A DNA stretch of 9,081 nt from Desulfovibrio sp. (lineage in GTDB: Bacteria > Desulfobacterota > Desulfovibrionia > Desulfovibrionales > Desulfovibrionaceae): contig DONZ01000057.1 of NCBI GenBank assembly GCA_003512875.1, positions 1 through 9,081 on the forward strand, read 5' to 3'. The notes below the pieces were generated by a model. It was not told where the DNA came from. It worked only from the letters and a program-made list of their open reading frames with translations, and searched no databases. Positions within the stretch are counted from its first letter, which is position 1; every line of letters starts with the position of its first letter. Below, piece by piece: positions 1 to 6,200 of the stretch. The position numbers and the translations under genes were made by a program.

Positions 1-386
1 TGAACAGCCGAAGGCGTAATCAGGGGATGAAAACAAGTTTCAAAATTCTCTATTTTTCCAACCCGCCGCAAAACATTTTTTATCAAATTCTCTTTTTCAA
101 AAACTTGTCTTTCATACTTTAGATTTTGCCATGAACAGCCCCCGCATTCCTGCCGGTGCATGCAAATTCCCTTTGCTGCAAAGGGCGATTGCTCAAGAAC
201 TTCAACAGTCCGGGCAACAATGAAATTCTTTTTTTTAGAAAGAATTTCCGCTTTAACCGTTTGACCGGCAAGCGCGTTTTCGACAAAAACCGCCATTCCC
301 TGATACGGCTGCTGCCGCTCAATTCTGCCGACGGCTCTTCCGTCTTGGCTCATACTTGTTAAACAAAGCGTCAGATATTCTTTCAT
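1..386 (-). CDS. rlmD: RlmD/RumA-type 23S rRNA uracil-C5 methyltransferase, N-terminal part (cut by window edge)
   Basis: This is the first 128 codons of a TrmA/RumA-family enzyme. The family transfers a methyl group from S-adenosylmethionine to C5 of a uridine in RNA, and RlmD acts on 23S rRNA U1939. Residues about 1-62 read as a TRAM RNA-binding domain (GRAVGRIE, then GMAVFVENALAGQTVKAEI). They are followed by the iron-sulfur motif of the RumA branch, C75-x5-C81-G-G-C84. The fourth cluster cysteine and the SAM-binding catalytic domain lie beyond position 1. The ATG at 386 is the natural start because the TRAM domain begins directly after it, although the upstream Shine-Dalgarno is weak. It starts 24 bp after the hslU stop codon and is probably co-transcribed with it. 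The family is clear. The exact target (RlmD rather than RlmC or RlmCD) cannot be settled from this fragment. Confidence 0.85.
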   Translation of the reverse strand, partial: MKEYLTLCLTSMSQDGRAVGRIERQQPYQGMAVFVENALAGQTVKAEILSKKKNFIVARTVEVLEQSPFAAKGICMHRQECGGCSWQNLKYERQVFEKENLIKNVLRRVGKIENFETCFHPLITPSAV

Positions 387-410
387 GCTGGACCGAAAAG
401 AAATTCCGCC

Positions 411-1724
411 TTATAAGATATACTGGCTTAAATCTTTATTTTCCCGAACATCATCCAAATGTTCGTTCACATAATCTTTATTGATGACAATATGCTGATA
501 TTTCCGTTCCGGAGCTTCAAAAGAAATATCGGAAAGAATTTTTTCAAGAATGGTGTACAGCCGCCTTGCCCCGATATTTTCCGATTCCGCATTGATTTCT
601 TCCGCAAAAGAAGCTATTTCGAGTAAGCCGTCTTCCGTGAACGAAAGCCGGACATCTTCGGTCTGCAATAAAGCGGTATACTGTTTTTCAAGGGAATTGT
701 CAGGCTCAGTCAAAATGCGGTAAAACTCATCTTTTCCAAGAGGCTGCAGTTCGACCCGCAAAGGAAAACGTCCCTGCAATTCAGGAATTAAATCGGAGGG
801 TTTGCTGAAATGAAACGCTCCAGCCGCAATAAATAAGATATGATCGGTTTTAATCATTCCGTATTTCGTATTCACCGTGCTTCCCTCAACAATGGGAAGC
901 AAATCACGCTGCACGCCCTCACGGGAAACCTCGGAGCTTCTTTGCGAATTGGCGGAGCTCGCAACTTTATCGATTTCATCGATAAAAACAATACCGCTTT
1001 GTTCCACACGTTCCCTGGCGGCTTCAATCATTTTATCTTCGTCAATAAGCTTGTCTGATTCCTGCTGCAGCAAAATATCAAAAGCGGCTTTTGTCCTTAC
1101 GCGTTTCCGCTGCGTTTTTGCAGGGGAAATTTTGCCCATGAGCGTTTTAATCTGATCGCCGATCTGATCCATGCCGGGCATGGCGAACATATCAATTTGC
1201 GGAGAAGTTTCCTTGACTTCGATTTCAACCTCATGATTATCCAAATGTCCCAACTGCCATAAATTACGAAGCTTTTCGCGTGTCGCTTCGCGGCTTCCCT
1301 CGCTGGGGTTATGGGGCAGCAGCAAATCCAAAAGACGTTCCTCAGCGGCTTTTTCCGCTTGCGCTTTAACCCTTTGCGTTTCTTCATCACGGATAAGTTT
1401 TATGCCGATGTCAAGCAAATCCCGTATCATGGACTCAACGTCACGTCCGACATAGCCCACTTCGGTATATTTAGTCGCTTCCACTTTCACAAAAGGCGCA
1501 CCGGTAAGCTTTGCCAATCTTCTTGCTATTTCCGTTTTGCCGACACCGGTCGGTCCCATTAAAATAATGTTCTTAGGGGCGATTTCGTCACGCATTTGGG
1601 GTTCGAGCTTTTGTCTGCGCCAGCGGTTCCTAACCGCAATGGCGACCATTTTTTTAGCCTGTTCTTGTCCTACAATATATTTATCCAATTCAGCAACAAT
1701 TTCACGGGGAGTTAAAGTGTTCAT
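411..1724 (-). CDS. hslU: HslU, ATPase subunit of the HslUV protease
   Basis: HslU is the AAA+ unfoldase that feeds proteins into the HslV peptidase in the cytoplasm. The 437-residue length is typical of the family and nothing is missing. Visible motifs are Walker A GPTGVGKT at 57-64, the pore-loop GYVGRD at 90-95, a charged intermediate (I) domain at about 110-240, Walker B VFIDEIDK at 246-253, arginine-finger GRF at 318-320 and sensor-2 GARR at 385-388. The C-terminus ends in DLSQYIL, the tail that in known HslU docks into HslV. The ATG at 1724 has an AAGGA Shine-Dalgarno about 7 nt upstream. It lies 23 bp after the sir2 stop and 24 bp before rlmD, so it sits mid-operon. The usual partner hslV is absent from both flanks and must be encoded elsewhere if the protease is functional. 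Confidence 0.98.
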   Translation of the reverse strand: MNTLTPREIVAELDKYIVGQEQAKKMVAIAVRNRWRRQKLEPQMRDEIAPKNIILMGPTGVGKTEIARRLAKLTGAPFVKVEATKYTEVGYVGRDVESMIRDLLDIGIKLIRDEETQRVKAQAEKAAEERLLDLLLPHNPSEGSREATREKLRNLWQLGHLDNHEVEIEVKETSPQIDMFAMPGMDQIGDQIKTLMGKISPAKTQRKRVRTKAAFDILLQQESDKLIDEDKMIEAARERVEQSGIVFIDEIDKVASSANSQRSSEVSREGVQRDLLPIVEGSTVNTKYGMIKTDHILFIAAGAFHFSKPSDLIPELQGRFPLRVELQPLGKDEFYRILTEPDNSLEKQYTALLQTEDVRLSFTEDGLLEIASFAEEINAESENIGARRLYTILEKILSDISFEAPERKYQHIVINKDYVNEHLDDVRENKDLSQYIL

Positions 1725-1747
1725 ACCAAATCCTTTATAGAATTTTA

Positions 1748-2494
1748 TTAAAGCAAAACATTAAGTTCTTCAAAAATACTGCCCAAATCAGCAGCTTTAA
1801 ACACGCAGGCATTATCGACATAGGTTGACGAAGCATTGACAATTCCGAGTTTTCCGCCGGACCTATGCGTGATTTCGGGAATTGCGGCGGCAGGATAAAC
1901 CGTTAAGCTCGTACCGAGCACCAATAAGAAATCAGCTTTTTTGGCATGGTATTCCGCATTGTCCAAATCATATTCCGGCAGCGATTCACCGAAAAACACA
2001 ATGCGGGGCTTTAAAATTCCCCCGCAGTCCGGACACGTTGGCACATCGACCTTTTGAAGCATTGAAAGCACGTTGTCGAAATCAAATTCCTTACCGCATG
2101 ACAAGCAGTAGTGTTGTTTAGGGGAACCATGCAATTCAAAAACGGTCTTAGAGCCTGCTTTTTGGTGCAATAAATCGATATTCTGCGTAATGACAGCTTT
2201 TATCAAGCCTTTTTCTTCCAATTTCGCCAAACTTTCATGCACGATATTCGGTCTTGCGGCGCTTTCATATAAAAAATCACGTGAATTTTTATAATAATAA
2301 GCCGGATCTTTTTTAAAATAATGAATATCAAAAAGTTTATTGGCATCTATATCTTTGCGTGAATACAACCCCCCGACGCCCCTGAAATCGGGTATTCCGG
2401 ACAACGTGGAAATTCCCGCCCCGGTAAGCACGGCAACATGTTTGGAATTTTTAATTATTTCTAATAATTCTTGAGCGTTATTATTTTTTTGCAT
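1748..2494 (-). CDS. Sir2-family NAD-dependent protein deacylase (sirtuin)
   Basis: Sirtuins remove acyl groups from lysine side chains, consuming NAD+ and producing nicotinamide and O-acyl-ADP-ribose. The 248-residue protein has the full core: GAGIS at 25-29 and GIPDFRG at 33-39 for NAD binding, TQNID at 103-107, catalytic His122 in ELHGS, a zinc ribbon C130-x2-C133 with C154-x2-C157, FFGESLP at 167-173, GTS at 194-196 and VNAS at 219-222. The layout and wording closely recall the class U enzyme of Thermotoga maritima. The Tyr-x-x-Arg pair of class III desuccinylases is not seen at the expected place, so deacetylase activity is more likely, but this is inference. The ATG at 2494 follows an AAGGAT Shine-Dalgarno. 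It is the first gene of the sir2-hslU-rlmD unit, with its own promoter just upstream. Confidence 0.95.
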   Translation of the reverse strand: MQKNNNAQELLEIIKNSKHVAVLTGAGISTLSGIPDFRGVGGLYSRKDIDANKLFDIHYFKKDPAYYYKNSRDFLYESAARPNIVHESLAKLEEKGLIKAVITQNIDLLHQKAGSKTVFELHGSPKQHYCLSCGKEFDFDNVLSMLQKVDVPTCPDCGGILKPRIVFFGESLPEYDLDNAEYHAKKADFLLVLGTSLTVYPAAAIPEITHRSGGKLGIVNASSTYVDNACVFKAADLGSIFEELNVLL

Positions 2495-2515
2495 ACGATT
2501 ATCCTTTATTTAGTT

Positions 2516-2544
2516 ATTCTATACCAATTATCTTTTTTTTGCAA
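2516..2544 (-). promoter_or_regulatory. Predicted sigma70-type promoter of sir2-hslU-rlmD
   Basis: Read on the minus strand, TTGCAA (2544-2539), a 17-bp spacer and TAGAAT (2521-2516) match the -35/-10 consensus at 4/6 and 5/6. The predicted start leaves a leader of about 14 nt, just enough for the AAGGAT Shine-Dalgarno before the sir2 ATG. This is pattern matching in an AT-rich gap, so it is moderately supported. Confidence 0.55.
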
Positions 2545-2548
2545 TAAT

Positions 2549-2558
2549 ACAATATTGT
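2549..2558. promoter_or_regulatory. Perfect 10-bp palindrome ACAATATTGT in the sir2/tetR divergent gap
   Basis: ACAATATTGT is self-complementary. It lies between the predicted -35 of sir2 (2539-2544) and the TTGACA of the tetR gene (2573-2578). TetR-type regulators commonly bind palindromes in their own divergent promoter region, so it is a candidate operator. It is short and AT-rich, and the flanks do not extend the symmetry, so chance is a real alternative. Confidence 0.3.
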
Positions 2559-2572
2559 TTAACATTATTTTA

Positions 2573-2601
2573 TTGACATTATTTGAGAAAAAAACTAATT
2601 T
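2573..2601 (+). promoter_or_regulatory. Possible promoter of the TetR regulator gene
   Basis: A perfect -35 hexamer TTGACA at 2573-2578 is followed after 17 bp by TAATTT at 2596-2601, a poor -10 (3/6). The -35 is convincing but the -10 is not. The start codon is at 2638, leaving a leader of about 30 nt. Confidence 0.4.
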
Positions 2602-2637
2602 TTACAAAATAACAATTTCTCTGCATTTGGACTCACT

Positions 2638-3351
2638 ATGAAAACAAACCAAGTCAAAACAAAAATAACCGACCAACGCAAACTGAAAGGTGAAGCGACA
2701 CGAGAAAAACTTGTTATTGAAGCAATCCGGCTTTTCGGGCAAAATGGCTATAAAGCAACCAATACCCGCGCGCTTGCGGAAGCTGCGCAGTGTAATCTTG
2801 GTTTAATCACATTCCATTTCGGCGGCAAGCAAGGGCTATATGAAGCAGCCATCAAGCGTGTGAAAATGCGCCTTATAGAAATGTTAAGCCCTTCCGTTCA
2901 GAATTTGGAAAACCTTGCCGAAACAAATATGGCTGGAAAAGATCTTTTTGAAGCATTGACCCATGAAATCAATGCGTTGGCGATTAAATTTTCCGGAATG
3001 GAACAAGTCGCCGGGCATGCTCTTTTGCTGCTGCAAGACATGAATGAAAAAAACATCCATAGCATATCGGGTTACCGAGATGTTTTTTTACCGCTCATCA
3101 CCAATATTGAAATTTTGATCAACAAAGCGACGAACAATATCAATCCCTCACGGGCAAGGCTCAGCGCTTTCATGATAGTCAACACGGCACTCGGTTTTTT
3201 GCGGGATTATCCCGTTTTTTACCCCGATACCAATATCGATACCATAAAACCGCCTTCAATAGACACTCTGGTGGAACTGCTCTCCCATCACCTTGTGGGT
3301 GAATTTGAAACCTATTTCAAATATGGAATGAATACAAAAAACAGTAAATAA
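2638..3351 (+). CDS. TetR/AcrR-family transcriptional regulator, CecR/DUF1956-like
   Basis: The 237-residue protein has a TetR-type DNA-binding domain at about residues 20-68: a helix with ATREKLVIEAIRLFGQNGY, then the helix-turn-helix around TRALAEAAQCNLGLITFHFG at 43-62, closing with GGKQGLYEAA. The C-terminal ligand-binding half resembles the CecR/YbiH (DUF1956) group in length and in the helix near ARLSAFMIVNTALGFLRD, although this subfamily call is tentative. Regulators of that group usually repress efflux or detoxification genes, and no such gene is adjacent here. It is divergent from sir2 and convergent with the solute-binding protein gene. The ATG at 2638 has only a weak Shine-Dalgarno (TTTGGA), and an N-terminal tail of about 18 polar residues precedes the domain. 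Autoregulation through the shared upstream gap is plausible but untested. The inducer and targets cannot be deduced. Confidence 0.9.
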   Translation: MKTNQVKTKITDQRKLKGEATREKLVIEAIRLFGQNGYKATNTRALAEAAQCNLGLITFHFGGKQGLYEAAIKRVKMRLIEMLSPSVQNLENLAETNMAGKDLFEALTHEINALAIKFSGMEQVAGHALLLLQDMNEKNIHSISGYRDVFLPLITNIEILINKATNNINPSRARLSAFMIVNTALGFLRDYPVFYPDTNIDTIKPPSIDTLVELLSHHLVGEFETYFKYGMNTKNSK

Positions 3352-3423
3352 GCTGTTATTTCAATTTTAACAAACTTGCATAAAAATACACTCTTGTTCG
3401 CATACCATTGAATTTTAAACTGA

Positions 3424-3453
3424 AAAAAGCGGCATCGAAAGAAGCCGCTTTTT
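3424..3453. terminator. Bidirectional intrinsic terminator between tetR and the solute-binding protein gene
   Basis: A perfect 10-bp stem, AAAAAGCGGC (3424-3433) with GCCGCTTTTT (3444-3453), encloses a 10-nt loop. The GC-rich core is flanked by A and T runs, so both strands give a hairpin followed by U residues. It lies 72 bp after the tetR stop and 22 bp after the stop of the opposing gene, so it can serve both. Confidence 0.92.
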
Positions 3454-3475
3454 CAATTTTTATTACAAGCAAGAA

Positions 3476-4225
3476 TTAAAATTCACCGAACCACTTGGTA
3501 AGGATTTCTTTTTCTTTGCCGTTTTCTTTGATTGCTTTAAAACCGGCGTTCAATTTATCCATAAGAGCGGTATTGTCTTTCAATACCAAGAAACCGAAAA
3601 CTTCAGGGTCAGTGCTGGAGAATGCGATTTTCATCTTGCCTTTATACCCTTCTTTTTGACTTGCATAAAATTTTGCAACCGGGTCGTCGCACATAACGGC
3701 GTCAAGACGTCCATTAGCCAAATCTTCAAGAGCGAGACCGACTTCGTCATATGTTACGATTTCATAATCAGCATCGATTTTTTTCAAAGCTTCGATAGCT
3801 GTCGTTCCGATTTGGATACCCACGCGTTTTCCGCCTTTAAGGTCTTCGGGCTTTGCGATAGGGCTATCGGTAGGAACAACGAGAGCTTGATACATATTGT
3901 ATACCGGTTCGGAGAAAAGATATTTCTTTTGACGGGCTTCAGTAATGGTTACGCAAGAAGCGATAACATCAGCATTGTGAGATTCAATTTCACCGAAAAT
4001 ACCTTCCCAAGCAGCATTTTTCCATGTGCATTTGAGATTTGCAGCATCACAAATCGCATTAAGAAGATCAACTTCAAAGCCGATAATGTTTTTATCCATG
4101 TCGATAAACTGCATTGGCGGCCATGTTGGGTTAGTGGCAATCACAATGGTTTCGTCATCAGCAGCCTGAGCTTGACCGGCAATCAAAGATAAAGCAAGAA
4201 ACATTGAAGATAAAATCTTTTTCAT
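3476..4225 (-). CDS. Periplasmic amino-acid-type ABC transporter substrate-binding protein
   Basis: This is a 249-residue family 3 solute-binding protein (SBP_bac_3), which captures a polar amino acid or similar ligand in the periplasm for an ABC importer. Residues 1-21 form a Sec signal peptide (MKKILSS, hydrophobic core, cleavage after AQA). The family signature GFEVDLLNAI is at 49-58. Arg98 in TITEAR and Asp180 in DAVMCDDPVA sit where known members bind the ligand carboxylate and amino group, which supports an amino-acid ligand. I chose the ATG at 4225, not an in-frame upstream one at 4261, because GGAG lies 5 nt before it and the signal peptide begins there. No permease or ATPase gene is adjacent, so it must share a transporter encoded elsewhere. 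A terminator follows 22 bp downstream. The ligand identity is unknown. Confidence 0.93.
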   Translation of the reverse strand: MKKILSSMFLALSLIAGQAQAADDETIVIATNPTWPPMQFIDMDKNIIGFEVDLLNAICDAANLKCTWKNAAWEGIFGEIESHNADVIASCVTITEARQKKYLFSEPVYNMYQALVVPTDSPIAKPEDLKGGKRVGIQIGTTAIEALKKIDADYEIVTYDEVGLALEDLANGRLDAVMCDDPVAKFYASQKEGYKGKMKIAFSSTDPEVFGFLVLKDNTALMDKLNAGFKAIKENGKEKEILTKWFGEF

Positions 4226-4230
4226 TTCAA

Positions 4231-4234
4231 CTCC
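4231..4234 (-). promoter_or_regulatory. Shine-Dalgarno that fixes the solute-binding protein start
   Basis: GGAG on the minus strand lies 5 nt before the ATG at 4225. A longer in-frame ATG at 4261 would place this site inside the gene and add 12 residues in front of a complete signal peptide, so the shorter start is preferred. Confidence 0.8.
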
Positions 4235-4252
4235 AAAACAAGTAACGTTAAT

Positions 4253-4284
4253 GTTATACAAAATAATTTTTCAAAATTGAAAAA
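4253..4284 (-). promoter_or_regulatory. Candidate promoter/operator of the solute-binding protein gene
   Basis: On the minus strand, TATAAC (4258-4253) is a 5/6 match to a -10 box about 28 nt before the start codon. Upstream, at 4267-4284, lies a perfect inverted repeat with 8-bp arms TTTTTCAA and TTGAAAAA separated by 2 bp. It covers the place where the -35 element should be (around 4276-4281), and no good -35 hexamer is visible. The arrangement fits a repressor or activator site over the promoter. The regulator is unknown. Confidence 0.4.
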
Positions 4285-4293
4285 TCCCCTCAA

Positions 4294-4348
4294 CTGCGGT
4301 CAATATAAAATAATTGCCAATCATTGTCCATAAAAATATGAACCGCAG
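4294..4348. repeat. Long-range inverted repeat CTGCGGT...ACCGCAG
   Basis: Arms at 4294-4306 and 4336-4348 match as CTGCGGT-nn-ATAT in inverted orientation (7 matches, 2 mismatches, 4 matches), with about 29 bp between them. It lies between the small secreted protein gene and the predicted promoter of the solute-binding protein gene. It could be a weak stem-loop or paired protein-binding sites. It is not a standard terminator on either strand, because the nearest T run does not abut the stem. Confidence 0.35.
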
Positions 4349-4426
4349 GAAACTTTTTTTATGAACGCATTCCAACCATACAGGAAAAACTATCGTATGA
4401 ATATATTTTTTTTACAATTTTGTAAT

Positions 4427-4852
4427 TTATTTAAGTTCTATGGACTCCATAATGGAAATGAAATCGGAACTTTCCCCTATTCCTGTCTGAATTGCAAAAG
4501 TATCTTTGCGTCCTTTAAAATACGTTACCAACGTCCATGCACGCTTATCGCCGTGCAAATATTCAAAATAATAAATGGACTCGGTGCGTTTTTTAAAATT
4601 ATAGCCCACATAGGCTTTCATTAAGGCGCGGGAATAGGCTTCCAAAGTCACATAATGGACCGGAACTTTTTTATAGACAAAACTCGCTTCCTGGTTTCTG
4701 GTTTCAAAAACAACATGGTCCGCATCGGATTCCGCAACGCTCCAGCCAAGCGGCAGCGTAACATTCATAAACTCCAAACTTTCGTCAAAAGCATGGGCTG
4801 AAGCTGCAAACAATGAACAAACAAAACTTACCGTCACAATCAAATAGCGCAT
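4427..4852 (-). CDS. Small exported protein of unknown function
   Basis: I do not recognise a named family. The 141-residue protein begins with a clear Sec signal peptide (MRYLIVTVSFVCSLFAASAHA, cleavage after residue 21), giving a mature periplasmic or secreted protein of about 120 residues. There is no lipobox cysteine and no further membrane segment. The mature part opens with a hydrophobic-polar pattern (FMNVTLPLGWSVAESDADHVVFE) followed by strands rich in Tyr, Phe and Val. That pattern loosely resembles small PsbP/Mog1-like alpha-beta folds, but this is a guess from pattern only. The mature protein has no cysteines. The ATG at 4852 follows an AGAGGA Shine-Dalgarno about 6 nt upstream, and a strong promoter precedes it. 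No terminator is obvious after its stop, so some readthrough towards the solute-binding protein gene is possible. Confidence 0.8.
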   Translation of the reverse strand: MRYLIVTVSFVCSLFAASAHAFDESLEFMNVTLPLGWSVAESDADHVVFETRNQEASFVYKKVPVHYVTLEAYSRALMKAYVGYNFKKRTESIYYFEYLHGDKRAWTLVTYFKGRKDTFAIQTGIGESSDFISIMESIELK

Positions 4853-4878
4853 AGTTTTTCCTCTTGTTTTTAGTATTA

Positions 4879-4906
4879 ATTATTGGTTAATAATAGTGTT
4901 TGTCAA
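4879..4906 (-). promoter_or_regulatory. Predicted sigma70-type promoter of the small exported protein gene
   Basis: On the minus strand a perfect TTGACA (4906-4901) is followed by a 16-bp spacer and AATAAT (4884-4879, 5/6). The predicted leader is about 20 nt and contains the AGAGGA ribosome-binding site. This is one of the best promoter matches in the window. Confidence 0.65.
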
Positions 4907-4930
4907 TATCTTTATTATTTTTTTTAACGC

Positions 4931-4971
4931 TTGAAGTTAATATTGTAAATTAAAATAATTTCGTTTATTAT
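4931..4971 (+). promoter_or_regulatory. Predicted promoter(s) of the fmdB-hemC-lon operon
   Basis: Two overlapping sigma70-like candidates fit: TTGAAG (4931-4936)-17-AATAAT (4954-4959), and TTGTAA (4943-4948)-17-TATTAT (4966-4971). Each matches 4/6 at -35 and 5/6 at -10. Either gives a leader of about 20-32 nt before the ATG at 4998. The gap is very AT-rich, so only one, or neither, may be real. Confidence 0.5.
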
Positions 4972-4984
4972 CATAAAAAAATTT

Positions 4985-4989
4985 GGGAG
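4985..4989 (+). promoter_or_regulatory. Shine-Dalgarno that fixes the FmdB-family start
   Basis: GGGAG lies 8 nt before the ATG at 4998. An in-frame TTG at 4983 overlaps this site and is therefore not the start. The family's conserved MPxYEFxC beginning also falls exactly at 4998. Confidence 0.85.
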
Positions 4990-4997
4990 TTATATAT

Positions 4998-5240
4998 ATG
5001 CCTCTTTATGAATTTCATTGTTTGGACTGTGATACCCAATTTGAAGAACTTGTTTTTTCTCAAACAGAATTACCTTCTTGTCCGCACTGCTCAAGCCCAA
5101 AGACCGAAAAGCTCATTTCAAGACCTTGCAGAAATAAAAATTCCAGTTCCGGCGCAGATATTCCGTCAATGCCTGCCCAATCTTCCTCCGGCGGCTGTGC
5201 GGGCTGTTCAGGCGGCTCTTGCGCGACTTGCGGGCATTAA
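4998..5240 (+). CDS. FmdB-family zinc-ribbon protein
   Basis: This 80-residue protein opens with the family hallmark MPLYEFHCLDC and carries a single zinc ribbon formed by C8-x2-C11 and C28-x2-C31, ending near LIS at 39-41. The second half is low in complexity: a Ser/Ala-rich linker, then a Gly/Cys-rich tail with C67, C70, C75 and C78 that could bind a second metal ion. Members of this family are named after a putative formamidase regulator, but their role is poorly known. DNA binding or metal handling has been proposed, and no function should be assumed here. It is the first gene of a plus-strand operon, 24 bp before hemC. Confidence 0.9.
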   Translation: MPLYEFHCLDCDTQFEELVFSQTELPSCPHCSSPKTEKLISRPCRNKNSSSGADIPSMPAQSSSGGCAGCSGGSCATCGH

Positions 5241-5264
5241 TATTTGAACACGTAAGGATTATCA

Positions 5265-6188
5265 ATGAAAAAAATCATCATCGCCACCCGAGGAAGCGCA
5301 TTGGCTTTGTGGCAGGCAAACCATATTAAAGACTTGCTTTGCCGGCAATACGAAGACTTAGAAGTCGAATTAAACATCATAAAAACAAAAGGCGACATCA
5401 TTTTAGATGTTCCGCTTGCAAAAGTCGGCGGAAAAGGGCTTTTTGTCAAGGAAATAGAAGACGCATTGCTTAATGGCTCTGCGGATTTGGCTGTTCACAG
5501 CATGAAAGACGTGCCTATGGAACTTCCGCAGGGCTTGGTTTTGGGCGCTGTTCCGGAACGGGAAGACAGATACGATGTTTTTCTCTCAAAAAACTATGCG
5601 TCCGTGGAAGAACTTCCCCAAAACGCCGTACTCGGGACAAGCAGTCTGCGCCGCCAAGCCCAAATTTTGGCGCTTCGCCCCGATTTATCCGTAAAAATGC
5701 TTCGCGGCAATGTGCAAACCCGTATAAACAAAATGCTTTCAGGCGAATATGATGCCATTATTCTTGCTGCAGCGGGAATTAAACGCTTAAATTTAAGTGT
5801 CCCGCATCAAATTCCTCTCACGGCGCCGAAATTTTTACCTGCTTGCGGACAGGGAGCCTTAGGCATTGAAGTAAATGAAAAAAGAAGCGATATTCTTGAA
5901 ATGATAGCATTTCTCAATCACGCCGAAACAAAAATCTGTGTCGAAGCGGAACGGGCTTTCCTCAAAAAACTTGACGGAGGCTGTCAAGTTCCCATTGCCG
6001 CCCATTCGCAATTAAAGGGTAAGACCGTAGTATTGGAAGGGCTTGTTGCAGAACCCGATGCAAGCAAAATCATCCGGTACAGCTTGGAAGACGAAATCGG
6101 CAATCACATTGCGCTTGGCGAAAACCTTGCGCAGCTTGTTTTGAACAATGGCGGAAAAGAAATTCTTGAACGCTTGTATAACCAATAG
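5265..6188 (+). CDS. hemC: Porphobilinogen deaminase (hydroxymethylbilane synthase)
   Basis: HemC joins four porphobilinogen molecules into hydroxymethylbilane, the linear precursor of haem, sirohaem and cobalamin, in the cytoplasm. The 307-residue length is standard. Visible motifs are [11 protein letters not shown] from residue 7, HSMKDVP at 78-84 with catalytic Asp82, [10 protein letters not shown] at 124-133, RGNVQTR at 147-153, [10 protein letters not shown] at 193-202, and [10 protein letters not shown] with Cys240, the attachment point of the dipyrromethane cofactor. The ATG at 5265 has a TAAGGAT Shine-Dalgarno at 5253-5259. It lies 24 bp after the FmdB-family gene and only 12 bp before the protease gene, so the three are probably one transcript. 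No other haem gene is in the window. If the host is a sulfate reducer, the product would probably feed the sirohaem-dependent haem route. Confidence 0.98.
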   Translation: MKKIIIATRGSALALWQANHIKDLLCRQYEDLEVELNIIKTKGDIILDVPLAKVGGKGLFVKEIEDALLNGSADLAVHSMKDVPMELPQGLVLGAVPEREDRYDVFLSKNYASVEELPQNAVLGTSSLRRQAQILALRPDLSVKMLRGNVQTRINKMLSGEYDAIILAAAGIKRLNLSVPHQIPLTAPKFLPACGQGALGIEVNEKRSDILEMIAFLNHAETKICVEAERAFLKKLDGGCQVPIAAHSQLKGKTVVLEGLVAEPDASKIIRYSLEDEIGNHIALGENLAQLVLNNGGKEILERLYNQ

Positions 6189-6200
6189 ACAGGGACAATC

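Noticed and set aside
2543..2569. Extended operator AATAAT...ATTATT around the ACAATATTGT palindrome
   Set aside because: The outer repeats are offset by 5 bp from the centre of the inner palindrome, so they do not form one symmetric site.
3656..4192. Long 178-codon plus-strand open frame
   Set aside because: It is the antisense shadow of the solute-binding protein gene. The minus-strand frame shows clear family motifs and this one shows none.
4226..4261. Twelve extra in-frame codons upstream of the solute-binding protein start
   Set aside because: The GGAG ribosome-binding site lies inside this stretch and a complete signal peptide begins at 4225, so translation most likely starts there.
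4412..4425. TTACAA-TT-TTGTAA inverted repeat just after the exported-protein stop
   Set aside because: On the strand of the gene it is followed by A residues rather than U, so it is not a terminator, and short AT-only symmetry is common in this gap.
4361..4624. Plus-strand open frame of 87 codons with an AGGA about 10 nt upstream
   Set aside because: It runs antisense over the small exported protein gene. Its peptide is low-quality (Phe/Cys/Lys-rich) with no motif, while the minus-strand frame has a signal peptide and a strong promoter.
4983..4997. TTG start giving a longer FmdB-family protein
   Set aside because: It overlaps the GGGAG Shine-Dalgarno, and the conserved N-terminus MPLYEF begins at the ATG at 4998.
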